Of a stretch of DNA of 64,000 nt, positions 11,461-24,600 are shown piece by piece; position 1 is the first letter of the stretch, and each line of letters starts with the position of its first letter. A program made the position numbers and the translations under genes. The notes under the pieces are model-generated. The model saw only the letters and a list, made by a program, of their open reading frames with translations, searched no databases and was not told the DNA's origin. This DNA comes from Paraescarpia echinospica. Taxonomy: Eukaryota; Annelida; Polychaeta; Sabellida; Siboglinidae. The stretch covers positions 15,066,262-15,130,261 of the forward strand of contig CM034537.1 in assembly GCA_020002185.1 (NCBI GenBank). The letters are read 5' to 3'.

Positions 11461-13645
11461 AAAAAATGGGCCAAGTGGCCCTAAAGTCCTTTGGACTAAT
11501 ATGTCGATATGTGACCAAATGAGTGGTAAGTCAGAAAAATGTTAACATTGTTTTCTTACATCCTTGTAAAGGTTTGGTAGGGTGCTTTACACGGTTTCAA
11601 AAAATATGACTGCTACAAAAATTGGCAAAGTTATGCAGCATTGAACATGGTAGGGATCAAGAAGTGAAAATGAAGAAAACGGCTGTTGAAGTTTTACATT
11701 ATATATGCAAATGGATTGCATGGAAATATTACATGCACAACATTCAAATGTGGCACACAGTATGTAATATGTATGTTATGTTGCAATGATACACTGGAAG
11801 TACAAATGTGCTGCTGCAAAGACTTATCAAGTTATGCCAGATTATGTCTTCATGTGTAAAACTAAGAGGACCGATTATCTGAGAGCAAAAGGTAGACTCA
11901 CTGTTTGACACAGTTTAAAACCTACAGGCAACTGTCCAGTTTAACAGGGGTCTAGTGGCTTAAAGCTGCCTGTTGACACAAGCTACTGCCAGTGACCAAT
12001 TACAGATTAGTCAGTTTCCATCAAACAATAGTAGGCAGAGAATCTTAGCTCCACAGCTGGGTGTAATACACAACCAGAGCCACCACTGATTCATGGTCAA
12101 GTAGATTAGCTCAATGCACCAACTAAGACAATATACAACACTGAGTGGCAGTGTCCAGAGTGAGGCCTAAGCAGTGTCATCATTGCTGAATAGATCAATT
12201 AAACCTGCCAAGTGGGTGACATTCTGCACAAGTGTTCATTAATGCTTAGTGATTGTTCAGAACACCAGACTGACGCAAAAGGCTTTATTGTGCCTTCATT
12301 GATTATAAGAAAGCATTTGATTTAGTAGACCGGTCCTCCCTGTGGTCTAAGATAATTTCATGCGATATTAATGGTATTGTGTTGAAAGTTGTATACAACA
12401 TGTACAAAAATGCTAAATCATGTATAAATGAGGGCCAGGCTGTGTCAGCCTTCTTCTCATGTGTAGAGGTATGGCAAGGAGAAAACTTGTGTCCTTTGTT
12501 ATTTGCTATTTACCTGAATCATTTTGAACACTGTTAGTCATAATTATAACGGACTTGACATGGCAGCTGGTTAAATTTACAACAACCTTAGTGATGATGA
12601 TGTAGAAAATGTATGTTCTACTATATGCTGATGACACTAGAATGATTTAATCAAATACAGATTTCTTGCTTGTGTATAGCGGAACTATGTCAACTCTTCT
12701 AATGGTTGACATTTGGTTGTTTCAGGTGTCAACTATATTGTGAATCTGTAATTATTAGTCTATATTGATACAATTGATTTACACAGTACCATGTCTACAC
12801 AAGGCATGGCAAGCGTAAACAGAACAGTAGAATGCATTTGATATAAATAAAGTGTAGGATACTTCACTCTATAGTTGTCCAGAATATTAATTTTCTATGT
12901 TTGTCACCTACAGGTGACAGAATATTAATTTTCTATGTTTGTCACCTACAGGTTTCTACAGACAATACATCTTTAACCAATAGACACCACAGTCACACCA
13001 TTTTATAATAATTAAATGAACATCAAAATAAACACAACTTGCAATTATAGAAAATCAGTAGTTTTGAAGATACAGTTTAAAAGTGTTAGGCAACTGTTCA
13101 GTCTAACAGGGGTCAAGTGTGTCTACTCTGCCTGGGTGCTGTGACCAATTAAAGATTAGTCAAGGTCTCAATGGACTGGGCTGTAGAGATTAGTCACAGC
13201 TGTTGATTTTGTGGCACAATACACATCTAATGTTGGGGGTGGTCTCAAGGGCCCTTCTCAAAACCACATCACTAGATAATGTAAACCTTTTGCACTTTGG
13301 GGGCCCCTTAGAATGATTCAATCAAATACAGATTTCTTGTATATAGTGGCAGCACCCTAAGATACATCTATGCAAAATAAGAAAAAAAGTTGCTGAACAG
13401 TTTTTGAAAAAATAGGCGAAATGTTACATTTTTACCAGTTTTGGGGTCCTTGGAGGCCCTAGGGAGCCCTTAAAATGATTCAATCAAATACAGATTTCTC
13501 GTGCATAGTGGCAGTGCCCCAAGATGTCTATGCAAAATTAGAGAAAAAGTTGCTGAACGGTTTCTGAGATACAGCAACTAACGGCAGACGGCGGACGCAG
13601 AGTGATGGCAATAGTCCCTTGGACCTTCGGCCAAAGGACTAAAAA
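11461..13645 (+). mobile_element. 2.2-kb dispersed repeat, copy 1, with captured LINE RT fragment
   Basis: This copy and the direct copy at 28122-30264 align over almost their full length. Both begin AAAAATGGGCCAAGTGGCCC with an AGTCCTTTGGACT hairpin and end in the hairpin AGTCCCTTGGACC..GGCCAAAGGACT followed by AAAAA. Inside lie a 36-bp tandem duplication around TTTGTCACCTACAGG (12890-12955), two copies of an AATGATTCAATCAAATACAG block (about 13310 and 13480), and a broken LINE RT piece at 12270-12660 ([19 protein letters not shown]). It lies between the POP4 and KDSR 3' ends. I cannot assign a superfamily. Confidence 0.8.
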
Positions 13646-15489
13646 TGGTTTCTCTGCCTCGTTTTACTCATTTCGCAAAAAAACAAACCTACCAGTATGT
13701 TACATCCATGACAACATGCTAAACTGCACATAGTTATTATTTAGGTCAGGTTTATTCAGTGGGCAAACTATAAATTAATTTTTGACTGTTAAACATGTTG
13801 AAATAGCAATAGTGGCTGGCTTCTATATTTTGTAATAATAATAATTAGCACTCATTATTTTCCCGACCTAACACACAAGTCAGTTCTAACAAACGCATTC
13901 ACTCTTTTATTGACCAGATTGTGCACAGTAGTTACAGTATTCACACATTAAAGATTTGTACACAAAAAACCTGATTAGCAATGGGCAAAAATCAATTGTG
14001 AAGGGCATTCTAATGTAGAGAAAGGCCTTGATCACACTCCATAACCCATTGCAGATTCCAACATGTGAGATGCACTTGACTTACTCATCATAAAAAATAG
14101 TGGATTTATAGTACTCGTATATATGTACTATGTGCTAAATTATTTTGTCAATTAATCCTGGACAAGCTTAATTGCACATTTGGCTGGAAAATTCGTTTTG
14201 GCACACGCATTCATAAAATTGTATTTTAATTAAACACATTTGGAAAAATTGCCTCTTTCCATGAAAGAGTCACATCATTGGCATTGTGGGTAATCTATAA
14301 ATGTGCTAAGTTCAAAGACGTATGGTGTTTAGAATCAGTTCAAACCATCTTCCATAACCACCAATATATGGCGTTAGTCTTGTGATACTGAGTGACTCAA
14401 AATGGCTTCCAAAACCGCAGCCAATAGCCTCTGGATTCAACTGATGTGACATGTTTACTAAGACCAAGTTTTAATGTCCACAATAACGTCAATGTCCATT
14501 GATATACGTTTCACTAAATAGCTGGCACCATTGTATAAATTTATTTCCCCCATAACCAAACCAACATTCTCCATATGTAATGCTACGTGTTGTGGGAGTT
14601 CCGAACTTACGGGAACCACGCATCTATCAAACAGGAACGTGGTAAACCATCAGAGCACGCACAATCAACAACCATTATCAACAGTGGGTATCATAAAACA
14701 GAAGCAAGTGGCAAGTGTTATGTCGTGATATCGCACACTGTAGATTACAATTTTTTTGTCATAACAAATTTCTTTAGAGAATATACACATAATAATTATA
14801 TGAACATACATGTATATCACATGATATGGGTACACAACTTGGCGATCAGCACTGTATCATTGAAGGAAGCGTGTTTAAACACTATGTAGATGTATACAAA
14901 AGCGATTTGCATGTAAGCTATTAACTGGTAGTTGCAGACCTCTATAAATTCTGCTGCATGGATTTTAGTGAAATGATGCAAAGGCAGCAAAGCACGATAA
15001 ACCACATCTCTGTCATACCAACAGCTATCAATGAATCATACTGCTGTCCACAATCATTGCTGTACACCAGGGATACTCCCGTAAGTCTGCAATGTCCACA
15101 AAAATTGCTAGTTTTCTAGAAACCAACAGCCACGTCTAAAAATATTTTGTTAGACTAGCGGTTTTGAGTGGCCATAAATTGCTTTCAAAACCGCAGCCAA
15201 TACCCACACAAGATTCAACTACCAATACGTTAATACATTATCCACAACACTACCCGGCTGTAATAGTCACAATAGTGTCAATATATGTTCCACTCAATAG
15301 GTGGCAATTATTTTGGGACTTTGCAAATTTATGCGACCATCCCTTATGAGTTGCTCTCGTGAACTGACTATTCTTGGTATTCACACATAAATAAGTGATC
15401 AAAATGATAAACATTTAGCTAAATTTATGAACAAGAAATGTAGTAGTTTTGTGCGAATTGTACATGCAAGCAGTGATTCTGCATAACTT
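13646..15489. other. POP4-KDSR intergenic spacer
   Basis: No coding exon was seen. A diverged direct duplication of roughly 170 bp sits at about 14395-14560 and 15160-15330; both copies share CAAAACCGCAGCCAATA, GATTCAACT and a CAATA.TGTCAATAT..GTTTCACT-like end. Short open frames overlap these copies and are not supported as genes. Confidence 0.4.
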
Positions 15490-15495
15490 TTTATT
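15490..15495 (-). promoter_or_regulatory. KDSR: KDSR polyadenylation signal (candidate)
   Basis: AATAAA on the minus strand, about 70 bp beyond the KDSR stop codon at 15565-15567. The surroundings are AT-rich, so chance occurrence is possible. Confidence 0.45.
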
Positions 15496-15564
15496 AGTAA
15501 CTGTGTATTAATTGTACGTGCAAGCGGTGATTAGGTGCAAGTTGCAACTCTGTATACACGGATG

Positions 15565-15681
15565 CTAATGCGTCTTCTCCTTCTGCCGTTCGCTGTCTTC
15601 TCGCTTGCACTTGCGTACGATTCTGTCAAAGCTGTCGAGATACAGCAGAGATATGGCCCGGAACACACCCATGGTCAGCAC
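15565..15681 (-). CDS. KDSR: KDSR exon 10 (C-terminus and stop)
   Basis: After GTTGTTTCCAG; 38 codons, [20 protein letters not shown] to KEKTH and TAG. The end is rich in lysine and arginine, as in vertebrate KDSR. Confidence 0.95.
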   Translation of the reverse strand: MLTMGVFRAISLLYLDSFDRIVRKCKREDSERQKEKTH

Positions 15682-18600
15682 CTGGAAACAACATACTATC
15701 GTGTGGACTGCAAGAACAAGATGTTTATTTGACCCCATATTAAATTACACAGGGTACATAATACAATGCACACATTAGTGGATTATTTACTTTGACCTAA
15801 TTAAACTCATAAAGACTAATTAAAACAATATAGTAAAACAAAGAACAGTAAAAAGGGGTCAGTAACTCCTATTAAAACAACTATGATGCTATTATAGGAG
15901 CCATCCATATCAAAAAATAAATTATAATTGGTCTCTCTTCACATATAATATATATATATAATACGGTGCATATCTCGTTGTAGGTGTACATATCTGTATT
16001 TAGAGATATTTTACAGTTTGCTTGTTTGTAGTAAATAAATATGTGTATGTATGAAAGACTTATCCATATGTGTATGCAAATTTTGTTGACCTATATAACA
16101 ACTGAATAGTGTTAATATATGTTGTCATATTTTTGTAAGAGACACAAGGCCACAACCATTCATGGAATGCTTCCAGAGAAGTTGAGATGGTGTTTGATCT
16201 AACAAGTCTACGAATCAATGCAGAAACGCTGAAAGTGTCACTGGAGTAAATCTGAGAAAATCACAACTGAAAATGATAATGCAGTGAATGTGGCATGGGC
16301 AATACTACTGAATGGAACCCGGGCGATAAATCCAAAAGTGGCACTGGAGTTAAAAAAAGACCACAAAATAGAGACATCTCGACATCTATTTTCAAAGATT
16401 TTTAGGTCATACAAATAATTTTAAATGCACATTTCAAATGCATAAAAATATATGCATGCATGTGTACTTACCAATTTAATGTATATCAAGAGAAGTGTAA
16501 TGATAAATTCCTTTTTACATGGAATATTTAATTCATGTGATGACAAATTGACAAAAAATTATGTCTGATTGTTGAACTTTATACTGTTATAACAGCTGTT
16601 TTTAATCCGTGGGCTGCGATACAAAATTGGGTTGCCAAGCCATTTTAGTGGATCGCAAAGAGTCTCCAGTGAATCTCTGAGCATTATTTTTGGTCTCACT
16701 TGCCTATTCCAAACACATGATGCGAAATTAATCGTTTATACAAAATGCTGCACGAATTTGAAATGCTATGTCATATAATACCACACACTATTTAAAATTA
16801 ACTCAACAGTTTGCATAAATTGTTCATCATGCATGCATCTGGTATGAGCAAATCATGGTTAGCTTAATAAATATTCATATTTATTTAAGTTTCGCCTATC
16901 TATTTTATCATTAATGATTTTATTATTCATCACACGTTATTTGATTGTAGATGTGGATCGCGAAGCAAGTTTCAAAACCACAATTTGGATAACAGTAAAA
17001 AAAGTGATCTGTTGTTGTCGGACCATAAACTAGGCAAAACAAGGCAAAGTCATCAAATTATTATTCCAGTCATATTTCGAGAGCCAGAAAATGTATTAGA
17101 TACCACCTACCAACTTTATTTAGAAAAATGCCACCCTGTATTTTGGATAAAATATACACACATAGCCTCTATGGTTTCTCTACATACTCCAAACAATACT
17201 TACTAGCATTTTTGCAAGATACTTGCATGGACACAAAATGCTACATATATATGCACTTAGCCTACCAACACAAACCACGCACTGTCTTTCGTTCTATAAG
17301 CACTTGTATATCCTTAACTTAAATATGGTTTGTACACCACGATGGGAGTGTGGCTGTCACGTCAGCGGCATATTTGTAAGCCTTTCTGAGTCTCCCAGCA
17401 GAAGTTTCTTCTTTTATGAAAATACTTTTACATGTCTTGTATTTGTTATCTATCAAACTGACCTGTTGTGTAGCCTCAGTGATAGAGATTACCGGAGACA
17501 TCCCACAGGTAAGCATGGCCAACATATAGCCATCGAGTCCAACGTGACACAAGAACTTGCCAACCTACAAACAACACAGTCAGAATCAAGTTTTTAAAAT
17601 GTAGGTATAAATTGAGAATTCTAACAATGGCTTCATGCTGCTATCAAGTGGTGGTTGATGGAGTTTAAAATGTTTGCAACAAAATGCACCTTTTACTATT
17701 ATCTCAAAATGTACAAATGGGATATGAATTATACAATTCTGAGTAATATAAATCGTGTTGACAATGTATTTACTATTTATTTCAACAACAGTAGTTTGAG
17801 AGTTGAGAGATATTTAGTAGCAAGAACGGGAGCAAACAGTGATAAGGAGGACATGTCCTGTAAATGGATGATGACAGACTACCAAAGAGGATAGGTGTTC
17901 CAGTAAAAGCAAAATTGATGGACATAGGATAAAGCCGTTATACGTTTTCAACAAGGATGCATACATCAAACTGCATGTAACAGATTGTTAGTTCAAAGTA
18001 TATACAATAGGTGACTATTTGGGTTGATAGTGCCATGTCTCATGAGACTCGATCAACATATCCCAGTTTACATGGTGAGCTCTATCTAAGCAAACATGGG
18101 ACCATTTCCAATACATTCCCAGAAGCAGCTGCCATATATATATATGTTATGTAATTTATGCTTGTGTACATGGTGTAGCCCACCACACTCTTCCCTCTTT
18201 GATGCCATCACTGCAGAAGTATATTTGAAGTGACCCTCCCCCCACAAGGGAAGTAGTGGAAGGGAAAAAGAAGAAGGCTTATAAGTGACTACTCACCACC
18301 GCATCAGCAACAATCTTCTGGGCGACATAAGCTGGTTGAAAGAGACCCGATGTGTCTGAGATTAACTTTGTTTCTTTCGGCTGAAACACAAAATTAAACT
18401 AAAATCAAGACAATAATGTGGGCAACCAAGTGTAAGTACTTTACTTCTACTAAGTACATCATTTCAGTGATTTGACATGTATTTTGTGTTTTGAAAACAC
18501 GTTTATTTAGTAAAATGTACTTGCCAAAAAACATGTACACTTTAGAATATTATTTAGAATACATAATAATACTTATCTACTGTTATGCTTCAAAATAGTT

Positions 18601-21600
18601 AATAACTGGCACTTGCTTTTGATGTTGGTCATTGTAATAAAAATGTTCTTGGGCCTGTACTCAACCTATTGTACTTAGAATTGTACTTCTTCAAATGTAC
18701 TTGATGACCCAATCGTGGTTAACACATATATGTATTTGACATCATTGACTTGGCTTCATAATTAAATGATCCAATTCATACAGGCAGATCAGAGATTACT
18801 TAATTTAGAATACAGAGCTGTAAATGCATCCCCAGTGATCTTTCAATGTACAACATAATTGCTAAATGATACTAATTCATATATTTGAAAGAACAAAATT
18901 AGCATATATATATATATAAAGATATTATTATTAACCTAGCCCCAGCATAAACAATTTGCTTCATGATATATACGTGATACCAGCAACAGATGAAGGACCA
19001 GTACCGAGTCCAGCCTCACCTTGGACTTTAGGGAATTGTGTCAGCTGCAACTATAACAAATTAAGTGGCATTGCTTTGTACAAGTTTGTAATCTATAAAA
19101 GAAACAAAGTTCCATTAAGAGGAAGACTTGAAACGAAACAGCTCCATAAAATTTACTGTTTGTAGTGCCAGAACCTACCTTGGAAAGCATTTCCGTTTCA
19201 TAGCCCGGTGTGTCGGTGTCTGGTGGGAAAGCGAGACTCACATAGATGTTATCCTGCTTCACCTGAAGACACAGACATGTGTAAGCTCGCTTCATAATTT
19301 AGTCTTCCACACATTCTATTACCACAATAAATTTAACAATTTTAATTTACTTTTAGTAGTTTGTTTTTCAACTTATTCATATTTTACTGACTATTTGAAA
19401 ACACCTGTTGCCATTTTGAAATGTTGGTTTGTACAGAGTTGTTTGATTTAAATCATGACTTGAATACCTCCACGAAATCACTGGTTCGATCAATGAACGT
19501 GTTTGTGTGATTTATCAGAGATGCCAAGTCTACCACTTCGGCGGTAGAACTCACGCTTTTTTCATTCTGTGGATAATCTCATGGTCGACCACTTTAATGC
19601 CAAAATCTACCACCAGACCGATAGTTCACATAATACTTTTTATTGACTTTAAATCTTTATAAACAAGATGAATTTCAAGTTTTAAAATTGACTAATTTTG
19701 AATACAACTATATTGCCTAACATCCATTTCAGGGAAATGCACCAAAATAAATAGATATACCCTAAAAAAAAAAAATTATCACTTCATGTCCCCCGCGACA
19801 GCATCACAAGTCTCATGGATCATCTACTGCCATCGCATCATGGAAAGTGGTAGATCTGCCTGGCACCTCTGTATTTAGATGAATTAAACACACCACAACC
19901 TACCTCCATCTGCAGTGATTCTGCGAGACCGCGGAGGGCGAACTTGGAAGCACTGTAGGCTGTGAACCCGTACAGCCCCAGCTGCCCAGCCTGGGACGAC
20001 ACAAACACGATGCGACCATGTTTCCTCTCCTTCATCCCACCGATCAACGCCCGTGTCGCGTACACACTTCCCATGTAGTTGATGTCCAACAGTCTCTGGT
20101 GAAACAAATGGGGTCAGAACACATTAGATTTTAAATGGGCGGCCATTAAAACGTTTCCTTCATTTCCTGCAAAGTTTCTCTAACAATCTTCTTGAAAATT
20201 TCACAGCATATTTAATCTCCATTGACACAAATGCCGTGTAATTTTTTTTGAAATTTTCATACCTCGTTTTCCAGAAAAATCCACCCAAACCTAATTCCCC
20301 TCAATTTTGCCCCAATCTGGTGACGGATTTTGAAATATTGGTGTGTTCTGCAAAATAGCCACTGTGTGAATACGCGAGAAACCAGCGCATATTTATTGGT
20401 ACCTCGTGAATGATCTAATGCAATAGTACATTAAATATTCACTAGACGGATGTGTAAATGTAAAAGTGCTCGAAAAATTCACATATCACACCAAAACACT
20501 GTTTTCAAGGGCACCCTTTCACTGGGTAATGGCGGAGGAATCTGTGGTCTTACGCCAAATGTTTCACATTTCAAGTTTTCATGATAGTGTAGTCAACTAC
20601 CACGTATGGATGGCGTAAGTGAAATGTGTCGTTATTGTAATTTACTGAATACGTTTCTCTTGCAGATAATTGGTGGCTCGAGTGGAATAGGCATGACAAT
20701 AGGCATGACAATAGCAGTTGAAGCATCCAAGGAGGGGCTAATTGATGTCATTCTACTAGCAAGAAATCAGGTTACTGTGAGATTTCAGAAATATCTCACC
20801 ACCTAGTATTTTGTAGTTACAAGACATGATTTGAGATAACTAAATAATTTAAACGTGATTTAAAAGAATGCATTTGTAGTAAGTAAAGGAAGTTCTTTTA
20901 TAGCACAGTATCTAGTCATTAGGACTGCTCAAAGTGCTTTACACTTTAGTCCCTGGCAGACATGTTTAATTGAACACCATCTTGACATCTCTGAGAAGCA
21001 TTCAGCCACCTTGTCACCTTAATGTGTGAAAACCATTCTTACAGAAATATCCACCACTGTCTATATCCAGATACATATTCACGCAATTGAGTAAACTGGA
21101 GCAAGTAGAGTGAACAAACTTGTCCCAGATTTGAAACGGCAGTGCTCATGTGATTCGAACCTGGGTTCTCTTAATTGAGAGTCCTATGCTCTAGCCACTG
21201 AACTCAACATGCATTCGTCACGTAAACAAAAAAATTGGGAAGAGCATACTAGGAATCGCTGTGATGTGTCATTATAAAGATATCAGTTAATGAAACCAAT
21301 AGTTTGACATGATGCCAGTCTGCTTATAAAGGCAGTGACATATGGCTGAAATATTTGGAAATTAAAATGCAAAGAAACTCTCATTTTGCATAGTTGGATA
21401 TTACAGTTATAAATGACACCATTGCTAGTTATAATATTACAGCTGTTAAATCGGCATTGTGGGTCAGTCGTACCTTGAACTCGTCCAGTGGGATTTCATC
21501 AAACCGTCCACTGAGGGAAAGACCAGCACAGTTGAACAACATATCGACTGGGCCAAGGTCATCTTGAGCCTGCCAGGTCACAAAGGTCAAGGTCATTAGT

Positions 21601-24600
21601 AAAATGGACAGTCATAGTAACCTGTATATCTATAAGAGTATGTCTAATACGATCCCTCAAGAATTCATGTTATATGTAAACTGCTACGACATGTTGCAGC
21701 TCTGTCTTTGTTATTAAACAAAAAGTTGGATTTAAAATATTTGCCTTGGGTGAGTGGAGTTTTGGCTTGTAAGACCTTTTCCATAATTCCAAATTCAATT
21801 CAAAATATTGTTAGATTGTTAAAAAAAAATCTATGAACAATAATTTATTAATTTGGTTATCAAACTGTATGAAGCATATTGCTCCATCCATTTCACCTTC
21901 GTTAACATCTGCTAACATCACCTATGTTCAAATTTGATAACAATTATATTTTAAAAATAGCTTTTAAATGTGTTGTCAACAAATTCCATTCTGAAGACCT
22001 TTACAAGGCCTTAAAACAATCTACTTTTTAAGACCCTGCTACAGAGCTTCACACATCACAGAAGTGTCCATAAAAATTGTGTTTACCTGTTTTATAGCGA
22101 TTTCAATGGCCGCATACTCTTTACACAGATCCACTGCAAATGTCTGAACCTTCTGCAAGAAATAATAATTTTGTATATTTACCACTCTGGAAATACCAAC
22201 AGTAGAATTTGTTTAGACATTCACCCTTTTTGGGTGACCACAAACCTAGACACGAACTGTTTCTAACAACAATGTAACAATCGATGTTCATCCATCACAA
22301 AGCAATGATGAACATAATATTTTTCATCGTCGCCCAGGGTTGATTCTAGAAATTTGTTAGGTTCAAAGGCAGCTATTCAGTCCAATCTGTGTCCGGAATG
22401 TTCTGAGACAGACAGGACATCACACTGTTGATGACTAGACCTGGATGCACGTGTTATTGAATCAAGACTTTCTCTTATTTTGTGTATCCTCTTGGCTTCT
22501 ACAGCAAATATGTGTTCAAAGGATACATCACCTATTGTTACAATAATGTACCTGCAATGTGTGACCATCCGCAAAAACCTGGTCAATGATGGTACGTGAC
22601 CATAACATGCAGACAGCTAACATTTGATAAGCAGGCCTTAAAATAACGGGAAGCACAGTGTCAACTTATGATAGACGATCTAAAACATGCTTCTGGTGTT
22701 TTCCAACCATTCTATTCACAAGTAGTGCTTGCAATGTTTACCTGATTTTCATGGCTTTTGCTGTGTTCCTCAATGTATGTTGCCACCTCCGATAACTTTG
22801 CCTATCAAAGAAAAAACAATAAATAATACACTTAAGATTTGTAATTTACATTTCCAATGCAATGTAATTATATATATTGTGCGTGTTAACAATTAAATTT
22901 TGACATGTCACATTCTATGGATTACAAATTTTGAACAAGAAGTTAACTTACACAATGCAATACTTTTAGTGGATTTCAGCTTAATTTCTATATACATGTA
23001 AAAACAATATTCTGAAACAGACATCAATTACCTTTCTCTGTCATCCATCCAACATGCATAAATATCAGGATATTACTGTACCATCCAGAGCTACATTTTA
23101 CAACAGATTACAAAGTATGTATTCTTTGAAATGAACTTTATACACTTAATTATCTCAAATCACGTCATAATAGTAACAGAATAGAAGGAGACAAGATATT
23201 TATGAAATCTCACACTAACCTGATTTCTTGCTATTAGTGTGACATTGGCCCCCTTCTTGGCAACCTCGACTGCTATTGCCTTGCCTATTCCACTCGAGCC
23301 ACCAGTTATCTGCAAGAGAAATGTATTCAGTAAATTGCAATAATGACTTTTTAAAAGTCACACTTAAGCCATCCACACAAGTTGTGGTGGTAATAGACTA
23401 TATACTATCGTGAAATCTTATACATGTATGTCAAGTTCAACCAAATTGATTTGCCACTCTTACAAACACTTTACATGCAAAGGCTACACTCATCTTGAGC
23501 AGAAGATGTTATAAAGTGGTTTTGACCACAGAAAGAAAATGGGAAATGCTGTAGCATCGGAGTTTCTTTGTGAGCATTTTTGATCTATCTTGAGTCTGGA
23601 TTGTCAAGAGGATTGAGGTTTGCGCATAGTACCTGCTGTTATTTTTCAACTTTAATCAGGCTGAGCCATTTCAGTCACCCCACTTTGCCAGCGTCTTTTG
23701 GACAAAACCATAGTGTAAGGTCCCCTCAACTAGTGTCTATATATATATATAGTGTTTCCTCTGGTATATGACAAGCGAGACGGGGCGCCGTTTTTCTATG
23801 CCGCCTCGCTCAAAATTGCCACCTCGTAGCTATTTCATGCGCCCATTTTTTCGTTCTCTTGTGATATATTCTGCATCGGCAAGTGACACCATAAAGTCAC
23901 TTATATTCCTGCAAAATCGCAGATTTGTAGCAAAATCGTTTAGTCGTTGTAACGTCGCTCAGGGTCGGTTACGATTTACCTCTTGGAATTAATTCTATTG
24001 GACAACGTGAATGACGTCACTTGTCAGTTGTCCAATCATGGAATATTTCCGCGGGATCCCCAGTGTTTCCAATGGTGACACCTTGTGGAGTTTCAACATA
24101 CTAGAAATGTAGACATTCATGTAACATGGCGCCCAAACGGTAACTGCATTTGGGAGACGTGGAATTTGGAGAAAAAAAACGAAGAAAGCGGTAGCTGAAC
24201 TAACATGTCTTTTGCACTCAATTTTAGTATTATAGTATGTGCCCACATTAAATCAGAATGCTGGTGTAGCTGATGTTGAATTTCTGGTTTATGACGGTGG
24301 TGGGACTGGAGTAAAAACTGTGCAGGCTGATGGCACTACGTTACAACGGGGACACTATTTACGCCTCAAATGGGCGTAAGATGCAATATTCTTAAAGGTA
24401 AATATGCCTAGGATAATGTAATAAAGAAGAAGTTGATAAACAAGAGACCACCAAGTGTAGATCCCACACAAATAGGAACAAAAAAGATTTAATTCCAACT
24501 CGAACTGTGAAATCGATTCGAGACACTACAAGAACTTGATGACATCGACACCATGAGCGAAAACATCACTGAGATGATCCAACTAAGTGCGACAAGTGTA

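Noticed and set aside
17319..17552. Read-through form of KDSR exon 9
   Set aside because: The sequence past the donor at 17462 has no family match, while splicing to 15681 restores the conserved C-terminus.
20666..20770. First exon of a second reductase gene on the plus strand
   Set aside because: No other reductase exon follows on that strand, and its intron flanks match those of KDSR exon 2, so it is a stray local copy.
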